Shown here piece by piece: positions 40,559-49,680 of a stretch of DNA of 64,000 nt. Position 1 is the stretch's first letter; each line of letters opens with the position of its first letter. A program made the translations under genes and the position numbers. This DNA comes from Selenomonadaceae bacterium (GTDB lineage Bacteria > Bacillota > Negativicutes > Selenomonadales > Selenomonadaceae), in assembly GCA_017527075.1 (NCBI GenBank), contig JAFXQM010000024.1, positions 62,001 to 126,000 of the forward strand, in the 5' to 3' direction. The notes under the pieces are model-generated. The model had not been told where the DNA came from, did not search any database, and worked only from the letters and a program-made list of their open reading frames with translations.

Positions 40559-42184
40559 TTGACAGAAACAAAATCGAGCGAGAAATTTTTAAAGGGCACG
40601 TTCATCTTGACGGTGGCGAGTTTCGTCGTCAAAGTCATCGGCTCACTGAATTGGATTTTCGTTTCGAGAATCCTCGGCGGCGAAGGCATCGGGCTTTATC
40701 AAATGGCGTTCCCGATTTATTTTTTCGCGCTGACAATTTCTCAGGCGGGCGTGCCGGTTGCAATTTCAATCATCACCGCCGAGCGCGTCGCCCTCAAAGA
40801 TATTTTCGGAGCCAAGCGCGTCTTCCGAATATCGCTGGTCTTGATGTTGTTCACGGGAATATTTTTTTCCGTGCTGACATATTTTTCCGCGCAGTGGTTA
40901 ATCGATTGGCAATTCATCCGTGACCCGCGCGCTTACATGTCGATTGTCGCCCTGTCGCCGACGATTTTCTTCGTGACGTTCCTGGCCTCGTCGAGAGGTT
41001 ACTTGCAGGGCTGGCAGCGCATGACACCGACGGCCGTCAGCCAAATCGTCGAGCAAATTTTCCGCGTGATCGTCATGATTCTCTTGGCGGATTTGTTCCT
41101 GCCGTGGGGCTTGGATTATGCGGCGGCGGGCGCGAGCCTCGGAGCGTTGGCGGGCGCGGTCACCGGCTTAATCGTCCTCGTGTACTTCCACATAAAATTG
41201 AATCGCGACATCGAAAAAACTTACGGCGCGAACTTGAAACCGTTGCCCGAAACGGAGAATGAATCGACGAGCTCAATCATCAAACGGATTTTCAAATTGG
41301 CCTTGCCGGTCAGCGCGGCGTCAATCATGTTGCCGGTCGTGTCGAACTTGGACTTGATGATCGTCCCGCAGCGGCTGGAGGTGGCGGGTTACTCTGTGCG
41401 GCAGGCGACGGAGCTTTTCGGATACTTGACGGGCATGGCGGTTCCCCTCGTGAACTTGGCGACGATTTTAACGGCGTCGCTGGCGGTGTCAATCGTGCCT
41501 GCCATCTCGGAGGCGCGCGCGCTCAAAGACACGGCAAGAATCTTTCGGCAGACGGCGGCGGCGGTGCGAATCTCAAATTTCGTGTGCTTCCCCGCGTTCG
41601 TCGTCGTGTTCTTCCTCGCCACGCCCATTGCAAGTTTGATTTACAACGCGCCGGGCGCGGGACCCGCCGTGATGATTTCCGCCGTGTCGATAATTTTGCT
41701 CGGACTTCATCAGGTGTCGACGGGCGTCCTCCAGGGCTTGGGGCACACGACAATCCCGATGATTAACATGGTGCTCGCGGCGGCTGCGAAGGTCGTTTTG
41801 AACTGGACGCTCACCGCCATGCCCGCGCTCGGAATCATGGGCGCGGCTTGGGCGACGGCAGCGGACATGGGCGTTGCGGCGTTCATAAATCTTTACTTCA
41901 TCCACAAATACATCGGGTACAAGCCTGAGGCGGGTCAACTCTTCAAGACAATCTGCGCGGCGGGAGCAATGGCGGTCGTCGTGAAATTTTTCTACGATTT
42001 GACGGTCGCGCAGTGGCACATGGAAATTTTTTCGACGTTCGGAGCAATCGGCGCGGGCTGCGTGGTTTACGTCGCGACGCTTGCACTCATCGGCGGGCTG
42101 CTCGAAGAGGACATGGCGCGCATTCCCATGGTCGGCAAATTCGGCATAAAAATTTTCCGCAAGCTTGGTATTTTCAAGTCATGA
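40559..42184 (+). CDS. SpoVB/MurJ-like lipid-linked saccharide flippase
   Basis: An integral membrane protein of 541 residues with about 14 hydrophobic segments, of the MOP flippase superfamily. The N-terminal part (TFILTVASFVVKVIGSLNWI, then ILGGEGIGLYQMAFPIYFFA) and IMLPVVSNLDLMIVPQRLE are typical of the SpoVB/polysaccharide transport group. It probably flips undecaprenyl-linked precursors of peptidoglycan or another glycan. The name does not imply sporulation. The TTG at 40559 has AGGAA 7 bases upstream. Its stop overlaps the next gene (ATGA). Confidence 0.88.
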   Translation: MTETKSSEKFLKGTFILTVASFVVKVIGSLNWIFVSRILGGEGIGLYQMAFPIYFFALTISQAGVPVAISIITAERVALKDIFGAKRVFRISLVLMLFTGIFFSVLTYFSAQWLIDWQFIRDPRAYMSIVALSPTIFFVTFLASSRGYLQGWQRMTPTAVSQIVEQIFRVIVMILLADLFLPWGLDYAAAGASLGALAGAVTGLIVLVYFHIKLNRDIEKTYGANLKPLPETENESTSSIIKRIFKLALPVSAASIMLPVVSNLDLMIVPQRLEVAGYSVRQATELFGYLTGMAVPLVNLATILTASLAVSIVPAISEARALKDTARIFRQTAAAVRISNFVCFPAFVVVFFLATPIASLIYNAPGAGPAVMISAVSIILLGLHQVSTGVLQGLGHTTIPMINMVLAAAAKVVLNWTLTAMPALGIMGAAWATAADMGVAAFINLYFIHKYIGYKPEAGQLFKTICAAGAMAVVVKFFYDLTVAQWHMEIFSTFGAIGAGCVVYVATLALIGGLLEEDMARIPMVGKFGIKIFRKLGIFKS

Positions 42185-43056
42185 AAAAAATTTTGCTCGT
42201 TTACAATCCCGTGTCGGGTCACGCGGCATTCAAAAACAAACTCGACAGCGTCATTGAAAATTTTCAGCGGCGCGAAATTTTTTTGTCGGTGTATCGGACG
42301 CGCGCCGAGGATAACTCAGCCTTCGCCGACTGCGTGAAAATTTTTCAACCCGAAGGAATAATCGCGGCGGGCGGCGACGGAACTCTCCACGCCGTGATTA
42401 ATTGGCTCAAGAAAAATTCGCTCGCCCTGCCCGTCGGAGTTTTCGGCTCGGGCACATCCAACGACTTCGCCGCGCACTTGAACTTGGACGATGAAAAAAT
42501 TTTTGACGCCGTCGCCGAGAATAAAATCCGCCCCGTCGATTTGGGCGTGGTCAACGGCAAAGATTTTTTCGTCAACGTGGCAAGCGCGGGCGTCTTCACG
42601 TCCATTGCTCACGAGGTAAACTCGCGCCTGAAAAATTTTTTGGGCAAGAGTGCTTATTACTTGCGCGGGCTCGGCGAACTGAAAAATTTCAAAACCGTGC
42701 CGCTCGAAATTTCTGCCGACGGGAAAAATTTTTCTGTCGACGCATTTTTATTTCTGGTGCTCAATTCTCCGTCGGTCGCCGGTTTCAAAAAAATTTCGGA
42801 TACGGCGCGAATCGACGACGGCAAACTTGACCTGCTCGCGCTGAAAAGTTGCTCGCCGCCCGCGCTCATTGCTTTGGCGAAAAAAATTTTGGCAGGCGAG
42901 AGCATTCAGGGCGACGAAAATATTTTCTCCGCGCAAGCCGAAACTTTTGAGATAAAATCTTCCGCGGAACTCGTCAGCGATTTGGACGGAGAAGTCGGAA
43001 ATATTTTGCCGCTCAAGATTGAAACTCTTCGGCACGCGATAAATTTTTACGCATAA
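42181..43056 (+). CDS. Diacylglycerol kinase-family lipid kinase
   Basis: A 291-residue member of the DagK/YegS/BmrU family that phosphorylates a lipid alcohol such as diacylglycerol or undecaprenol at the membrane. The N-terminal NPVSGHAAF, the nucleotide-binding IIAAGGDGTLHAVINWL, the GVFGSGTSNDFAAHL motif and FVNVASAGVFTSIAHEV are typical. The C-terminal half is a beta-sandwich with FEIKSSAELVSDLDGE. It overlaps the flippase stop by 4 bp, so the two are coupled and may act on the same lipid carrier. Confidence 0.9.
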   Translation: MKKILLVYNPVSGHAAFKNKLDSVIENFQRREIFLSVYRTRAEDNSAFADCVKIFQPEGIIAAGGDGTLHAVINWLKKNSLALPVGVFGSGTSNDFAAHLNLDDEKIFDAVAENKIRPVDLGVVNGKDFFVNVASAGVFTSIAHEVNSRLKNFLGKSAYYLRGLGELKNFKTVPLEISADGKNFSVDAFLFLVLNSPSVAGFKKISDTARIDDGKLDLLALKSCSPPALIALAKKILAGESIQGDENIFSAQAETFEIKSSAELVSDLDGEVGNILPLKIETLRHAINFYA

Positions 43057-43060
43057 AAAA

Positions 43061-43256
43061 GCCGCTTTAAAAGCGGCGGAACAGTGGGTATGCTTTCAAG
43101 TCGCCGAAAATTTTCAGGCAATCATCGCATAAAAAAATCCCTCGCAACTCGCGGGGGAGCCGCTTTAAAAGCGGCGGAACAGCGGGTATGCTTTCAAGTC
43201 GCCGAAAATTTTCAGGCAATCATCGCATAAAAAAATCCCTCGCAATTCGCGGGGGA
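43061..43256. repeat. 98-bp tandem duplication holding paired terminators
   Basis: Two units, 43061-43158 and 43159-43256, differ at only two positions. Each contains a perfect hairpin (GCCGCTTT / AAAGCGGC) and a second one (CCCTCGC / GCGGGGG) next to A7; on the minus strand both are terminators for hisS. The unit also carries a short minus-strand frame reading IFLCDDCLKIFGDLKAYPLF, whose meaning is unknown. Confidence 0.9.
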
Positions 43257-43274
43257 AATTTTTTTTGCAAAGCT

Positions 43275-44528
43275 TCAGCCGTTTATCTTCTCGAAAATTT
43301 TTTCGCGCGGGATTTTTTCTTGCGCGGACGTTTCCAAATTTTTTACCGTGACGGAGGAGCTTGCGACCTCGTCCTCGCCGACAATCAGCGCGAACTTTGC
43401 GCCCGACTTCGCCGCCGCCTTCATCTGCGATTTCATACTCTTGCGCCCGAAGTCCATCGCCGCCGAAATTTTTTCCCGCCGCAAATCCGTCAGCAACTTG
43501 AACGCGTAAGCCTCGGCCGCCGCGCCGCCCGCCACCACGAACGCCGAAATTTTTTTGTCCTGCGCGGGCACCAGCCCCTGCAACTCCAGCGCGAGCAAAA
43601 TTCTTTCGAGCCCCGCCGCGAATCCGACTGCCGGTGTGTCGTCGCCGCCGATTTCTTTTATCAGCCCGTCGTATCGTCCGCCGCCCGCCACAGCCGATTG
43701 CGCTCCCAGCGGCGCGTACTGAATCTCGAACGCCGTCTTCGTGTAATAATCCAGCCCGCGCACCAGCCGCGGATTTATCTCGTACTCCACGCCCGCCGCC
43801 GTCAAAAATTTTTTCAGCGCGTTGAAATGTTCGCGACAGTCGTCGCACAGGCACGTTTCAATCTTCGGCGCGTCGTCCATGAAATCTTTCAGCGCGTCGA
43901 CTTTGCAATCCAAAATTCTCATCGGATTTTTTTCCAGCCGCCGCCGACAATCGCCGCACAATTCGTCCGCGTTTTCCGTGAAATATTCCGTCAGCTTCTG
44001 CCGATAAATCGGGCGACACGCGGGGCAGCCGACCGTGTTGATTTTCAACTTCAGCTCGGTCAGTCCCAAGCTCCGCAAAAATTCCCACGCCAACAAAATT
44101 ATTTCCGCGTCGACCGCGGGATTTTTTTCGCCCAATGCCTCCACGCCGAACTGATGAAATTCTCTGAGCCGCCCCGCTTGCGGTCTGTCGTATCTGAACA
44201 TCGACCCGACGTAAAAAAGTTTTACCAAGCCCGCGTTCGCGAAAAGTTTGTTCTGCAGGTAAGCGCGCACCACCGACGCCGTGTTCTCCGGCCGCAACGT
44301 TATCGAACGCTCACCGCGGTCCGTGAACGTGTACATTTCCTTTTCCACCACGTCCGTGCCCTCGCCGATTCCGCGCTTGAAAAGCTCCGTGTGCTCGAAC
44401 GTCGGCGTCCTTATCTCCTCGTAACTGTAAAGCGCGCACACCTCACGGATTTTTTCTTCCAGCCATTGCCACGCGCCCGCTTGGCTCGGCAAAATATCTT
44501 TCGTGCCTCTCGGTGCATTCGTCAGCAT
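43275..44528 (-). CDS. hisS: Histidine-tRNA ligase
   Basis: A class II synthetase of 417 residues that charges tRNA-His. Motif 1 lies around YEEIRTPTFEHTELFKRGIG, motif 2 in FYVGSMFRYDRPQAGRLREF, the histidine-specific loops are LVRGLDYYTKTAFEI and AVAGGGRYDGLI, and motif 3 is in AVGFAAGLERILLAL. The C-terminal anticodon-binding domain is complete. GAGGAGG precedes the ATG. It is the last gene of the fur-hemZ operon, 12 bp after phzF, and is followed by the duplicated terminators. The usual partner aspS is not adjacent. Confidence 0.97.
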   Translation of the reverse strand: MLTNAPRGTKDILPSQAGAWQWLEEKIREVCALYSYEEIRTPTFEHTELFKRGIGEGTDVVEKEMYTFTDRGERSITLRPENTASVVRAYLQNKLFANAGLVKLFYVGSMFRYDRPQAGRLREFHQFGVEALGEKNPAVDAEIILLAWEFLRSLGLTELKLKINTVGCPACRPIYRQKLTEYFTENADELCGDCRRRLEKNPMRILDCKVDALKDFMDDAPKIETCLCDDCREHFNALKKFLTAAGVEYEINPRLVRGLDYYTKTAFEIQYAPLGAQSAVAGGGRYDGLIKEIGGDDTPAVGFAAGLERILLALELQGLVPAQDKKISAFVVAGGAAAEAYAFKLLTDLRREKISAAMDFGRKSMKSQMKAAAKSGAKFALIVGEDEVASSSVTVKNLETSAQEKIPREKIFEKING

Positions 44529-44540
44529 GTCTCGACCTCC

Positions 44541-45314
44541 TCAAATTTTTAAATCGGATACGGCGAACAAAACCGCGCTCCCCGAAATTTTTACGCGCGC
44601 GCCCGAAACTTCACAGTGCAAAATCCCTCCGCGCTCCGAAGCTTGCCGCGCGATTAATTTTTTCTTGCCGAGCCGCTCCGACCAATACGGTGCAATCAGG
44701 CAATGCGTCGAACCCGTCACGGGATCTTCCGGGATTTTTATTTTCGGCGCGAACACTCTCGACACGCAATCGAAATTTTCGCCCGCCGCCGTCACCGCCT
44801 GTATCAGTCCGTCCAATTTGCTCAGCTTGTCCATGTCGGGCGACAAATTTTCCACGGCCGCCGCGCTCTCCAAAACCATCAGCAAATCGCGCGCAAGGTA
44901 AGCCTCCAAAACTTTTGCGCCCAATGCCTCGCTCATCGCTGCCGTCACGGGAATTTTTTTCGGCGTGTATGCTGGGAAATTCATTTCAAAAAATTTTCCG
45001 CGCCGCTCGACCGTGAATCGCCCGCTGAGCGTCTCGAACTCCACGCGCGGCGAATTTTTTTCAAGCTCCGTCAAAATCACGAACGCCGTCGCCAAAGTCG
45101 CGTGACCGCAGAAGTCAATCTCCGTCGAAGGCGTGAACCACCTCAGCCGATAAAAATTTCCCTCGCGCACCGCGAACGCCGTCTCCGACAAATTATTTTC
45201 CCGCGCGATGTTGAGCATTAACTCTTCCGTCGGAAATTTTTCAAGGACGCAAACCGCCGCAGGATTCCCGCCGAAAATTTTTTCCGTGAACGCGTCGACG
45301 ATGTACTGTTTCAT
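44541..45314 (-). CDS. PhzF family isomerase/epimerase-like protein
   Basis: A 257-residue protein of the PhzF (diaminopimelate-epimerase-like) fold. The start is YIVDAFTEKIFGGNPAAVCV, with the catalytic glutamate in NLSETAFAV, then DFCGHATLATAFV and EDPVTGSTHCLIAPYW near the C-terminus. Family members catalyse isomerisations, as in phenazine synthesis; most stand-alone bacterial copies have no known substrate. There are no phenazine genes here. Its ATG overlaps the stop of the TIGR02452 gene by 4 bp. Confidence 0.9.
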   Translation of the reverse strand: MKQYIVDAFTEKIFGGNPAAVCVLEKFPTEELMLNIARENNLSETAFAVREGNFYRLRWFTPSTEIDFCGHATLATAFVILTELEKNSPRVEFETLSGRFTVERRGKFFEMNFPAYTPKKIPVTAAMSEALGAKVLEAYLARDLLMVLESAAAVENLSPDMDKLSKLDGLIQAVTAAGENFDCVSRVFAPKIKIPEDPVTGSTHCLIAPYWSERLGKKKLIARQASERGGILHCEVSGARVKISGSAVLFAVSDLKI

Positions 45315-46159
45315 TTTAAAATCCTCTCGAAGGCGTCAAAGTTCTGCGTTTCGTTCGGGCGGCAGTAAATCGCGAAGACAACTTCCTTGAAGCAGCCGTC
45401 GAACTCCGGCAGAATTTTTTTGTAAACGCTCGCCACGACCTCAGGGTTATTTTTGAACGCGCCGCAGCCGAATGCTCCCGTAACAAAAATATCCGCGCCG
45501 TGATGAGCGACGACCGTGAACATGTGCCTTATGCGCGTCTCCTGCAGCTCGAACAATTCCTCGTCCGTGACTTGCGCGGGCTGAGCGTCGCCGGGGTTGA
45601 ACTCGTTGTTCGGATTCGCGCGCAAATTCGGCGCGGCAATCGTTATCACGTCCACCAAGTCCCATTTGTCTCGCGGCAGGCGCACGGGTCTGTCGATGTC
45701 GCTCTTGCACACGACAATTTCGGGCGTGTAAATGCAGGCGTCGTCGTAAAGCGAATCGCCGCGCTCGCGATTGACCGTGTAATATCTGTCCAAATTTTCC
45801 TGCGTGTTGAGCACGGGGTAAAGCGTCGTGCAGCGGCAGAGTGATTCCTCTTGCGCGCGCGAGCCGAGCCGCACACCTCCGCCGGGATTCGTCGCCGAGG
45901 CAAAGTTGTGCACCGCGATTTTCAATTCCAAATGTTTCTTCTGCAGGGACATTGCCGCGTCCAGAGTCCGCCGCCGTGTCAGCGTGATTGCCGTCTTTTT
46001 GAATCGCCGCTCGGGCACTTCGGGATAATCGTCGCACTCGTAAAATGCCGTGTTCTTGATTGATTCCTGAATCGCCGCTTTCAAGTTCTCATCCGTCTTG
46101 CAAAACGCTTCCGTGTCGCGGAATATCGCCGCCATATCGTCTCGCGTCACATACGCCAT
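45311..46159 (-). CDS. TIGR02452 family protein (macrodomain/PARG-like)
   Basis: A 282-residue cytosolic protein of the TIGR02452 family, related to poly(ADP-ribose) glycohydrolase catalytic domains. The signature region is FASATNPGGGVRLGSRAQEE with the GGG-X-EE-type core, then LCRCTTLYP and, near the end, FVTGAFGCGAFKNNP. Such proteins may remove ADP-ribose groups. The ATG at 46159 shares its A with the hemZ stop (TAATG), and TGGAG lies five bases upstream. A longer reading of this frame upstream is only the shadow of hemZ. Confidence 0.87.
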   Translation of the reverse strand: MAYVTRDDMAAIFRDTEAFCKTDENLKAAIQESIKNTAFYECDDYPEVPERRFKKTAITLTRRRTLDAAMSLQKKHLELKIAVHNFASATNPGGGVRLGSRAQEESLCRCTTLYPVLNTQENLDRYYTVNRERGDSLYDDACIYTPEIVVCKSDIDRPVRLPRDKWDLVDVITIAAPNLRANPNNEFNPGDAQPAQVTDEELFELQETRIRHMFTVVAHHGADIFVTGAFGCGAFKNNPEVVASVYKKILPEFDGCFKEVVFAIYCRPNETQNFDAFERILK

Positions 46160-47616
46160 TACTGCTCCACTCCCCCGTAAACCTGCGCCAAAATTTCTTC
46201 GCGCCTCGTGATGTATCGCTCCAAGTCGTTCATGTAAGTTTTCAAATCTTTTGCGTTGAACGCCGTCCAAATTTTCCACGCGGCATGGTCGGGCACCTTC
46301 GTCGACGCCGCCGCGCCCACGCCGATAATCGTCTGCCGCTCGCCCATTATCTCCACGTTGTAAATTCCTTCCGCGCCCCGCCGACACCAGCCGACGTTTT
46401 CTATTTGCCCGCTCATGTAACCTTGCCGATAAAGATAATACGGATAAAAATTTTCGCCGCGCAAAATTTTCGCCGCGTGCTCGGACATCAGCCGCACTTC
46501 TTCGTCGCCGGGCAAGTTGAAGTCTTCCAGCGTGTTGAGCTCGTCCGACAATCTTTTTTGCAGCCGTGACCCGCGCTTTATCGCCAGGCTGTGTATCGTC
46601 ACGTCGTCGGGCGCAAGCTCCAAAATTTTTTCCAGCGTCTCTTTGAAGTCGTTGAGTCGCTCGCCGGGCAGGCCGATTATCAAATCCATGTTTATCTGCC
46701 AAATGCCCGCCGCCCGCAGCTGATTGAACGCGCGAATCACATCCGCCACCGAATGCTTCCGCCCGATTATTTCCAGCGTCCGCTCGTGCATGGTTTGCGG
46801 ATTCACACTCACGCGCGTCACGGAAAATTTTTTCATCACGGAAATTTTTTCCGCAGTTATCGTGTCGGGGCGTCCGCACTCCACGGTGAATTCCTCGACG
46901 CCCGCGCTCCAAAATTTTTCGTGAACCAGTTCCATCATCGCCGCGAAAAATTTTTCGGGCAACGCGCTGGGAGTTCCGCCGCCGATATAAATCGTCTCCA
47001 CTTCCAAGCCGTAACGTTCAATCGCCTCGGCCGCCGCCTCCACATCTCTGCGCAACGCCCGCATGAAATTTTCCACGACTTCCTCGGCGGGCAAAACGTT
47101 CGACGGGAAGGAGCAGTAAAGGCAGCGCGTCTTGCAGAAAGGAATGCCGACGTACACGCTGATTTTTTTCTCGCCGCGTTTGATTATCGGCACCTGCCGC
47201 AGCGCGACCTCCGTGAGCAACTGAGCTTTGTCCCGCTCGGTGAGGAAGTCACTCATCAGCCGCCGCACGATTTTGTCTCGGTCAATCACGCCGTGGCTCG
47301 TCACGCCGAAACCCTCGCGCAACCACCGTTGAATGATTTTCGTCGGGCGAACGCCGTGCATGATTCCGTAAGGCACTTCCTCCACGCCCGCGCTCTCGAC
47401 CAGCAGCCTGTAAAGATTTTTTTTCACCAGCCGATTTATTTCCGAACTGCGCCGCTCGTCGGGGCGCGCCAATGAACTTTTTCGCAGGCAACCGTTCTCC
47501 GTCGTCACTCGCGTTATCACTCGCCGCCCGATGATTTCGTTGCTTATCTCCAGCCCCGACGCTTCGACCTTCAGCGCACGCAACACCTCGCCGATTTCTT
47601 TTGTGTAATTACTCAT
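46159..47616 (-). CDS. hemZ: Coproporphyrinogen III dehydrogenase HemZ
   Basis: HemZ is the oxygen-independent, radical SAM coproporphyrinogen oxidase of Firmicutes, which makes protoporphyrinogen for heme. The 485-residue protein has an N-terminal domain of about 150 residues typical of HemZ, then the cluster motif GIPFCKTRCLYCSFPS, VETIYIGGGTPSALP, FTVECGRPDTIT and INMDLIIGLPGE. The ATG at 47616 has GAGGAG upstream and overlaps the end of fur by 8 bp. Being in an operon with fur links heme synthesis to iron supply. Confidence 0.94.
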   Translation of the reverse strand: MSNYTKEIGEVLRALKVEASGLEISNEIIGRRVITRVTTENGCLRKSSLARPDERRSSEINRLVKKNLYRLLVESAGVEEVPYGIMHGVRPTKIIQRWLREGFGVTSHGVIDRDKIVRRLMSDFLTERDKAQLLTEVALRQVPIIKRGEKKISVYVGIPFCKTRCLYCSFPSNVLPAEEVVENFMRALRRDVEAAAEAIERYGLEVETIYIGGGTPSALPEKFFAAMMELVHEKFWSAGVEEFTVECGRPDTITAEKISVMKKFSVTRVSVNPQTMHERTLEIIGRKHSVADVIRAFNQLRAAGIWQINMDLIIGLPGERLNDFKETLEKILELAPDDVTIHSLAIKRGSRLQKRLSDELNTLEDFNLPGDEEVRLMSEHAAKILRGENFYPYYLYRQGYMSGQIENVGWCRRGAEGIYNVEIMGERQTIIGVGAAASTKVPDHAAWKIWTAFNAKDLKTYMNDLERYITRREEILAQVYGGVEQ

Positions 47617-48073
47617 CGCTGCTCCTCGCGCGGCATTCACTGCAGTAACCGAAGAATTTTACCTCGTGATTGACTATTTCAAAGCCCGACTTGTTGGCGA
47701 TGTCCGCCTCCAGCTCGTCAAGCAAATCTTCCTCGAACTCGATGACTTTCTTGCACTTGAGGCAGATGAGATGGTGGTGATGATGAACTTTCGGGTCGGC
47801 GGTGTTGAGCTCGTAACGCGCGCACCCGTCCCCGAAGTCCATGCGCACCAAAATTCCCAGCTCGCTGAGCAAATCCAACGCCCGATACACCGTCGCCAGC
47901 CCGATTTCCGAATCGTTGCCGCGCAGCAGTCCGTAAACGTCCTCCGCGCTCATGTGCCCGCCGTGCTCCTCGAAGATGCGCAATATTTCCTTGCGTTGCG
48001 GCGTTATCTTGTAACCCCGCTCCGAAAGCTTCTCTCGCATGTCTGCCAACCCATACAGCTGATGATTTTCCAT
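47609..48073 (-). CDS. fur: Ferric uptake regulator family repressor
   Basis: A Fur-family metalloregulator of 154 residues. The N-terminal winged helix includes ITPQRKEILRIFEEHGGHMSAEDVYGLL at residues 23-50 and IGLATVYRALDLLSELGIL. The metal-sensing part has PKVHHHHHLICLKCKKVIEF and a second cysteine pair in FFGYCSECRA. It could be Fur or PerR; the histidine pattern favours Fur. AGGAGG lies eight bases before the ATG at 48073. It is the first gene of the operon fur-hemZ-TIGR02452-phzF-hisS and may regulate its own promoter. Confidence 0.93.
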   Translation of the reverse strand: MENHQLYGLADMREKLSERGYKITPQRKEILRIFEEHGGHMSAEDVYGLLRGNDSEIGLATVYRALDLLSELGILVRMDFGDGCARYELNTADPKVHHHHHLICLKCKKVIEFEEDLLDELEADIANKSGFEIVNHEVKFFGYCSECRARSSDE

Positions 48074-48102
48074 CGTCACTTCCTCCTTTTTTCTTTGCGA
48101 CA

Positions 48103-48133
48103 TTATAACATACATTGGCGATAAGTTTTCAAA
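48103..48133 (-). promoter_or_regulatory. Promoter of the fur operon
   Basis: On the minus strand TTGAAA (48133-48128), 19 bases, TATAAT (48108-48103). The A/T-rich sequence around the -10 box resembles half of a Fur/PerR box. Confidence 0.5.
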
Positions 48134-48190
48134 CTTTTTTTCTACAAGCTTCGAAGGTTCCGCCTCAAAGAAAAAAAACGCCGCCGACAG

Positions 48191-48220
48191 AAAAAGCCCC
48201 GACGATTTGCCGGGGCTTTT
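48191..48220 (-). terminator. Terminator downstream of the 48228 gene
   Basis: AAAAGCCCCG and CGGGGCTTTT form a perfect stem; T5 follows on the minus strand and a longer T run on the plus strand. Confidence 0.85.
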
Positions 48221-48227
48221 AATTTTT

Positions 48228-48575
48228 TTACCAATCCAAATCCTTGGGCTCAAGACTTTTGCCGACGATTTGCTCGGCATGTTTCCACGCCTGCGCCTGA
48301 GAAATTTCTTCGCCGTTAAGGTAGTAATGATGTATGCCGAAAAGATTTCCATGTTCAATCACCACGCCGACGCTCTCCCAAGCAATTTCCATTTCATAAA
48401 GTGAAACCGTCCACATGTTGCGGCGGTCGGGTTGCTCCTCTCTGCCCGCCAACAAAATATTCAACACGCGGCTGTCGTCGGCCAGCGCGCTTCTGTCGTA
48501 AAAGAAAATGCTCGCCACGTTTTTAAATTGATTCGCGCCAAAAATTTTTTCGTTCAGTTGAATTGCATTCGTCAT
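48228..48575 (-). CDS. Small hypothetical protein
   Basis: Not recognised. A soluble, acidic protein of 115 residues with no signal peptide or membrane segment. The C-terminal half (TVSLYEMEIAWESVGVVI, then YYLNGEEISQAQAWKHAEQI) is rich in aromatic residues. The ATG at 48575 has AGGAGG seven bases upstream; an ATG two codons earlier is too close to the binding site. It stands alone, with its own terminator and a 67-bp gap to the glycosyltransferase gene upstream. The codon use and clear start make it a likely real gene. Confidence 0.6.
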   Translation of the reverse strand: MTNAIQLNEKIFGANQFKNVASIFFYDRSALADDSRVLNILLAGREEQPDRRNMWTVSLYEMEIAWESVGVVIEHGNLFGIHHYYLNGEEISQAQAWKHAEQIVGKSLEPKDLDW

Positions 48576-48642
48576 GTTCATTCCTCCTTCGTGCTCGGTT
48601 AAAAGAGTCAACCTTTCCTTGTACGTTGCGCGGAGAAATTTG

Positions 48643-49680
48643 TTACACGCGGAGAAAATTTTTTGCGGCGGCGAGGACTTGAGCGGGCGTGACGTTCTGA
48701 AGGCAGGCGGGCTTCGGATAAGTCGGACACTGTTCGGCGCGGACGGTGCATGGGCAGCAGGGCTCGCGGCTGGTTAGGACGACGGCGTTTGGATTAATGG
48801 GGTGCCAGCGGTCGGGGCTCGTGCAACCGTAAATCGTCACCATCTTAACGCCGGTGGTCGCGGCAATGTGGGTTGCACCCGTGTCCACGGTGATGAATAA
48901 ATCGGCGCGGCGAAAAAGTTCAGCCAAGTCGGTCAGCGAAGTCTCGCCGCAAAAATTTTCCACGCCGCCGCCAATCTCGGCGATGACCTCTTCGGCATAA
49001 GCGCGGTCGCCGGGCGCGCCGACGATAAAAAATGCCGCGTCGAAATTTTTCCGCAGAGCGCGAACGACTTCGGCGAAATATTCTTTGCTCCACGTTTTGA
49101 GCGGGAAAGTTCCCTTGACGCACAGCGCGATTTTGAATTGAGCTTCGGGCAGGCGCGCGAGCAGTTCGTCGGCGACGGGCGAAAATTTTTTCGGGAAGAC
49201 GGGTTCGGCGTGACCTTCGAGCTTAAAAAATTTGCGGACGATTTCCTGATACGTTTCCGCCTGCAAAGTTTTGTCCAGGTCGTGAGAAATTTCCACGACG
49301 TCGGTGTAAAGCAAAGTCACGCGGCTTTTGTTGTCGTCAAAAACTTTTGAGGGACCGACGCGCCGAGGAATTCGCGCGAAAAAATTTATCAGCGCGGGGC
49401 GCAGCTTGCGGTCGAATGAAATTGCCAAGTCAAAGTTGCGCCGCCGAATCTCTTTAACCAGCGCGCGCATCTTCCCGAATGAATTTTCCTTCGCGCGATA
49501 ATCGAAGACAATCACGTCGTCGACAACGGGGTTATCAATCACGGCGTCCTTGACCGCGGGCTTAACAAGCATTGTGATTTTCGTGTCGGGGAAATTTTTT
49601 TTGATGAGAGCCAGCGCGGAGGTCGTGAGCACCACGTCGCCGAGATTTACCAGCGCGTTGACCAAAATATTTTTAAACAT
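48643..49680 (-). CDS. Glycosyltransferase family 9 (heptosyltransferase-like)
   Basis: A 345-residue GT9 enzyme like WaaC/WaaF/WaaQ, which add heptose or related sugars to the LPS inner core at the cytoplasmic face. Typical features are LVNALVNLGDVVLTTSALAL at the start, PLKTWSKEYFAEVVRAL, and the C-terminal donor site ADLFITVDTGATHIAATTG followed by YGCTSPDRWHP. A cysteine cluster (CCPC, CPTYPKPAC) near the end is common in this family. GGAG lies seven bases before the ATG at 49680, which overlaps the GT2 gene by 8 bp. Confidence 0.9.
   Translation of the reverse strand: MFKNILVNALVNLGDVVLTTSALALIKKNFPDTKITMLVKPAVKDAVIDNPVVDDVIVFDYRAKENSFGKMRALVKEIRRRNFDLAISFDRKLRPALINFFARIPRRVGPSKVFDDNKSRVTLLYTDVVEISHDLDKTLQAETYQEIVRKFFKLEGHAEPVFPKKFSPVADELLARLPEAQFKIALCVKGTFPLKTWSKEYFAEVVRALRKNFDAAFFIVGAPGDRAYAEEVIAEIGGGVENFCGETSLTDLAELFRRADLFITVDTGATHIAATTGVKMVTIYGCTSPDRWHPINPNAVVLTSREPCCPCTVRAEQCPTYPKPACLQNVTPAQVLAAAKNFLRV

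Noticed and set aside
40559..42184. SpoVB similarity as evidence of sporulation
   Set aside because: SpoVB-like flippases occur in non-sporulating bacteria; no other sporulation gene is in the window.
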